DNA of 64,000 nt from Siphonodentalium dalli. Taxonomy: Eukaryota > Mollusca > Scaphopoda > Gadilida > Siphonodentaliidae. The stretch is from the NCBI GenBank assembly GCA_032622095.1, contig CP136061.1, positions 1 to 64,000 of the forward strand, read 5' to 3'. The stretch's first letter is position 1. Each line of letters opens with the position of its first letter. The position numbers were made by a program, and so were the translations under genes. The notes under the pieces were generated by a model, which was given only the letters and a program-made list of their open reading frames with translations, did not search any database and had not been told where the DNA came from. This document shows, one piece after another, positions 61,131 to 64,000 of the stretch.

Positions 61131-62619
61131 AAATTGGGGGGGGGGGGTGTATATTGAATTGAGCTTGTCTGTATGCAGGGTCCTTGGGTCCTTGGGTTCA
61201 GATTTGTTCAAATAGGGTAATTTGTTTGGAAACTTTTGAAGGAAATCAATTCACTTCAACTCTTAAATCTACCCTTTGAAATTACTAGATGAATGGATCT
61301 CATAGGGGCAGAGATAAGAGATTTAACTTCCCCCACCCTCCCTACCTGTATCTATGCTGTTTGGTACTGGTATAATAATATTGATTTATAGACTGCCTGG
61401 TGGGGGCAATGGGTAGGGAGTGTAGAGGGGGTGGAGTTTTGACCCCCTACTTTTATCAAATTTTCAACAGTTGAAAATCTCATGACTGATACAACATTAG
61501 ATTAGATTTTCACACCAAAATAGGTTAGAATTGTTCTCATAGTTTGATTTGTTTTTCCAACCAGTATGTTTTAAAACCAACAGTTTATATGTTCCTACTT
61601 CAAGTTAAACTGTTGGACCGAATTAGCCACAACTTTGAACTTTATGGGGGATGTCAGGTTGGTAATTTTCAAAAGTTTGAGAGCTTGAAGTACCGTACTG
61701 ATTGTAAAATTCAACCTAAGAGGGATCGATGTGCAAAAGGATTCTTGTGAACTTAGTACTGTGGTATGGTTGTCTTCTATAAAAAGGGTAAGGCATTTGT
61801 GCTTTGTGTCCCAAAGCTGGTGTAGATGGGTTGATTGGCCGTGATTCGGGAACAAAATCAGAAGTCCATAGGTTTTGATAACTTTATATTCTTAAGTAAG
61901 TCTCTGACGATAAGCACAATATATAGGTGGATGAACGGAGGTGTTGGTGGTAGCAAGGTTCCCGGATAAGTGAAGTCCCCGCTACAGAGAACGGCTAGTT
62001 ATTTCCTAGTGTCGGTGGTATCACTTGTCCATATAAGGTCTGAGATACCACGATACTCTTGTTTATGACGTGTATCATTCTATACATGTAGCTTACTATA
62101 TAATAATACTGGTCTGATTCTCCCTCACTCATACAATGGTAGCTACCATTCATAACCAATTAAGAATATGATCTTGTTAATTATGCTTGTGTGCTCTTAC
62201 ACTATATAATTTATGTCTCCCATGTATTGTGCTTATATATACAATTAACCCTAGCAGTTACAATCACTGGGGAAAGGAAGTTTATCCTAGATTTCAGGAA
62301 CACATATAACAATAAATAACTATCGTATACTATCGGACACTTTAATAATTGTCAGTGGTGTGCAATTTCAAGGTGAAGAGCCCTGCTCATCTCAGAACCT
62401 CCAGCTATGTCCATGTTTAGAACTACTTGTCTTAAGTGATTTTGTAAAGTACTGACTGTTGTAGTCTTCAGAGTCCCAGTCTTCTCAGTCTTTAAAGTCT
62501 GGTGAGCGACCCACATTTATTGACTGTCCTGTTACTATAGTTATCATTCTTTTTTACTTTAGAAACGTACGTAATTTTGTCATTTCATGCAAGCTTCTAG
62601 TCCTTTTTTTCCTATTCAA
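61131..62619. other. Flank: no gene firmly supported
   Basis: A G-run at about 61136-61148 is followed by a fragment of the preceding repeat class. The overlapping frames at 61544-61750 (+) and 61595-61855 (-) show no recognisable domain or splice context that favours either. Confidence 0.4.
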
Positions 62620-63130
62620 TTTCTATGAACCCCGGCACAGATATTTACCACCAAGGCAATGTACACTTGTGTTACGAGATTGGTTGGACTTATTTTAGTC
62701 AATTTAGTTATCACCCTTTTATACGCCCATTTTAAAAAACGGGACATATTATGATATTGGTCTGTCCATTAATAATATTGTAACCTCCGTGCGTCCATTC
62801 TCTTTTGGTTTCCGGATTTAGATAGTCTCAACTGAATGGAATGAAATTTTGTATGTGGGTTTACTACCACAAAATACAGGCCATTTTTTTATTTGGATTC
62901 CGCCCGCCAATTTTCACCAAGTGTTGCAGTCCTTTTTGTTGGTATTTTCACTCAATTGTCATTTCCGGATGATCACTTTAGTAAGTCTGAACTGAATAGA
63001 ATTGAAATTTGGTATGTGGGTTTACTAGCACAAAATACAGGTCAAATTCAAATTTGGGTTCCGCCTGCCAATTTTCAACACCGTTATGGACCTTTGAGGG
63101 CAGGGTTGGCGCTGGACGAATATTTTCTCT
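62620..63130. repeat. Interspersed repeat ('ATACGCCCATTTTAAAAAACGGG' type) with two ~161-bp monomers
   Basis: GTATGTGGGTTTACTA(C/G)CACAAAATACAGG occurs near 62851 and 63012, each followed by GGTTCCGCC(T/C)GCCAATTTTCA-like sequence (GGATTCCGCCCGCC in the first). The inverted CGCCCATTTT/AAAACGGG element lies at about 62725-62745. The 79-residue frame is not a gene. Confidence 0.55.
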
Positions 63131-64000
63131 AGCCAAAATTTTTGCCAAATGAAATTATTTTTTACCAATTAAAAACAATATTTGCCAAATTTAATTGCGC
63201 GTATAATTGGGGAAATTATCGTGTTTTTATATTTGTTAAAAACTAACCACAGACACAGGTAAAATGAGCTACTAGAAAAGCAAGTCAGTTTTATTAATAA
63301 ATATCAAAGTAGCAATAAATATCTAAGCGACACCTGCCTGTAAACTACATTTAATGTTGCTACACAGTCATCAAGCTTACATATTATTGCGCCTTGTATT
63401 ACTGCTGAAATCAACAAGCCATAAATTAATCCGTCATCTTTCACATTCGACTGATTAACCTATTGTCTTATACTCGCTGTTAATATAACGCGACATCATA
63501 AACATGTGCTATATACTGTCGCCATTATTATGCATTGTTACAATGACTACATGCGTCCATACTTCAAACGGACAAAGGGAGGATTAACTGTCAAAACAAA
63601 TTAATAATTACCTTTTGTGGTATCTACGTTGAGATCGTATTACAAAGTACTCACAACAGCCTCAATGAAAAATTTAGACAACATCGCTTTTTTCCGACTC
63701 ACATTTTAACCACGGTCGATTAGCTGTTTGATGAAAGTTTGATTATGACAGAAAGATGGGATTACCATTTTGTAAAAACTAAAGAAGATTACATATAACT
63801 GTCGACATAACACTGCTGACTGCGCTACATGTAAATTGATAGATTTCATGCTTTGGTCTCCCACGTTATTGTCTGTAATTCGGCACACGAATAACCCACG
63901 TTCGATATTTATGACTAGATAGTTCACATCCCATAATTAAAAACTCACTTGCCAAATTTTTTGCCAAATGAAAATATTTTTTGCCAAATGAAAATATTTG
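63131..64000. repeat. Flank bounded by TTTGCCAAATGAAA-type repeats
   Basis: TTTTTGCCAAATGAAATTATTTT and TATTTGCCAAATTTAA occur at about 63137-63190. TTGCCAAATGAAAATATTT occurs twice in a row at the right edge (63962-64000). The sequence between them has no recognised feature, and the right repeat continues beyond the window. Confidence 0.5.

Noticed and set aside
61544-61855. Overlapping frames of 68 (+) and 86 (-) codons
   Set aside because: They overlap on opposite strands and neither resembles a known domain or has convincing splice sites.

Overview
This is a eukaryotic window, most likely from a mollusc and probably a bivalve. It holds no recognisable bacterial-type genes, and most of it is long tandem arrays. 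The right flank carries interspersed repeats I recognise from bivalve genomes: a GTCCGTCC-rich repeat with an AGCTCAC...GGTGGAGCT hairpin, a 'TATACCCCG..' type, and an 'ATACGCCCATTTTAAAAAACGGG' type. The species cannot be named from what is here. I found no transposase, Rep/helicase or reverse transcriptase, and nearly all open frames are accidental readings of repeats.

Positions 1-58434 read as one giant rolling-circle-like (Helitron/Helentron-like) element, family A, whose left end lies outside the window. Its body is a head-to-tail array of 1746-bp units beginning at 1638, 7692, 20457, 22203, 23949, 30003, 42040, 45916, 47662, 49408, 51154, 52900 and 54646. It ends in a truncated unit (to about 55479), a tail (55480-58434), and a single 3' end made of a sub-terminal ATGGAAGTAT, a small hairpin and CTAG at 58431-58434.

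Five related elements are nested in this array, all in the same (ATT)10 microsatellite about 220 bp into an A unit. They are D (1861-6166), B (7906-18922), a second copy of D (24172-28477), C (30226-40514) and E (42263-44390). Each starts with a hairpin (ATACTTCCAT...ATGGAAGTAT) and ends with ATGGAAGTAT, a hairpin and CTAG, followed by TT. Removing the segments from ATAC through CTAGTT restores each host unit to exactly 1746 bp and 10 ATT repeats, so these are precise insertions without target duplication. B, C and D are themselves arrays (6 x 1389, 3 x 1252 and 1 x 1389 bp). Each ends in a partial unit and a tail that carries the only 3' end.

All families share a finer grammar. A recurring 'TCTCGAAAAGTA...AAATTTGGTA...GAGTTATCTCCC' phrase recurs at about 145 bp or twice that. 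The tails differ: D and B carry a 19-22-bp minisatellite, an internal poly(A) of 31-33 and degenerate 360-bp repeats. The C tail carries three inverted-repeat (MITE-like) elements. The A tail carries a 271-bp tandem duplication with tRNA-like sequence, 360-bp-type repeats and a 120-bp duplication.

Right of 58434 is ordinary repeat-rich intergenic or intronic DNA. It contains one convincing exon (59523-59671, +) that appears to encode the C-terminal half of a SEA domain, including a GSVLV autocleavage-like motif. It is the only credible protein-coding sequence in the window.
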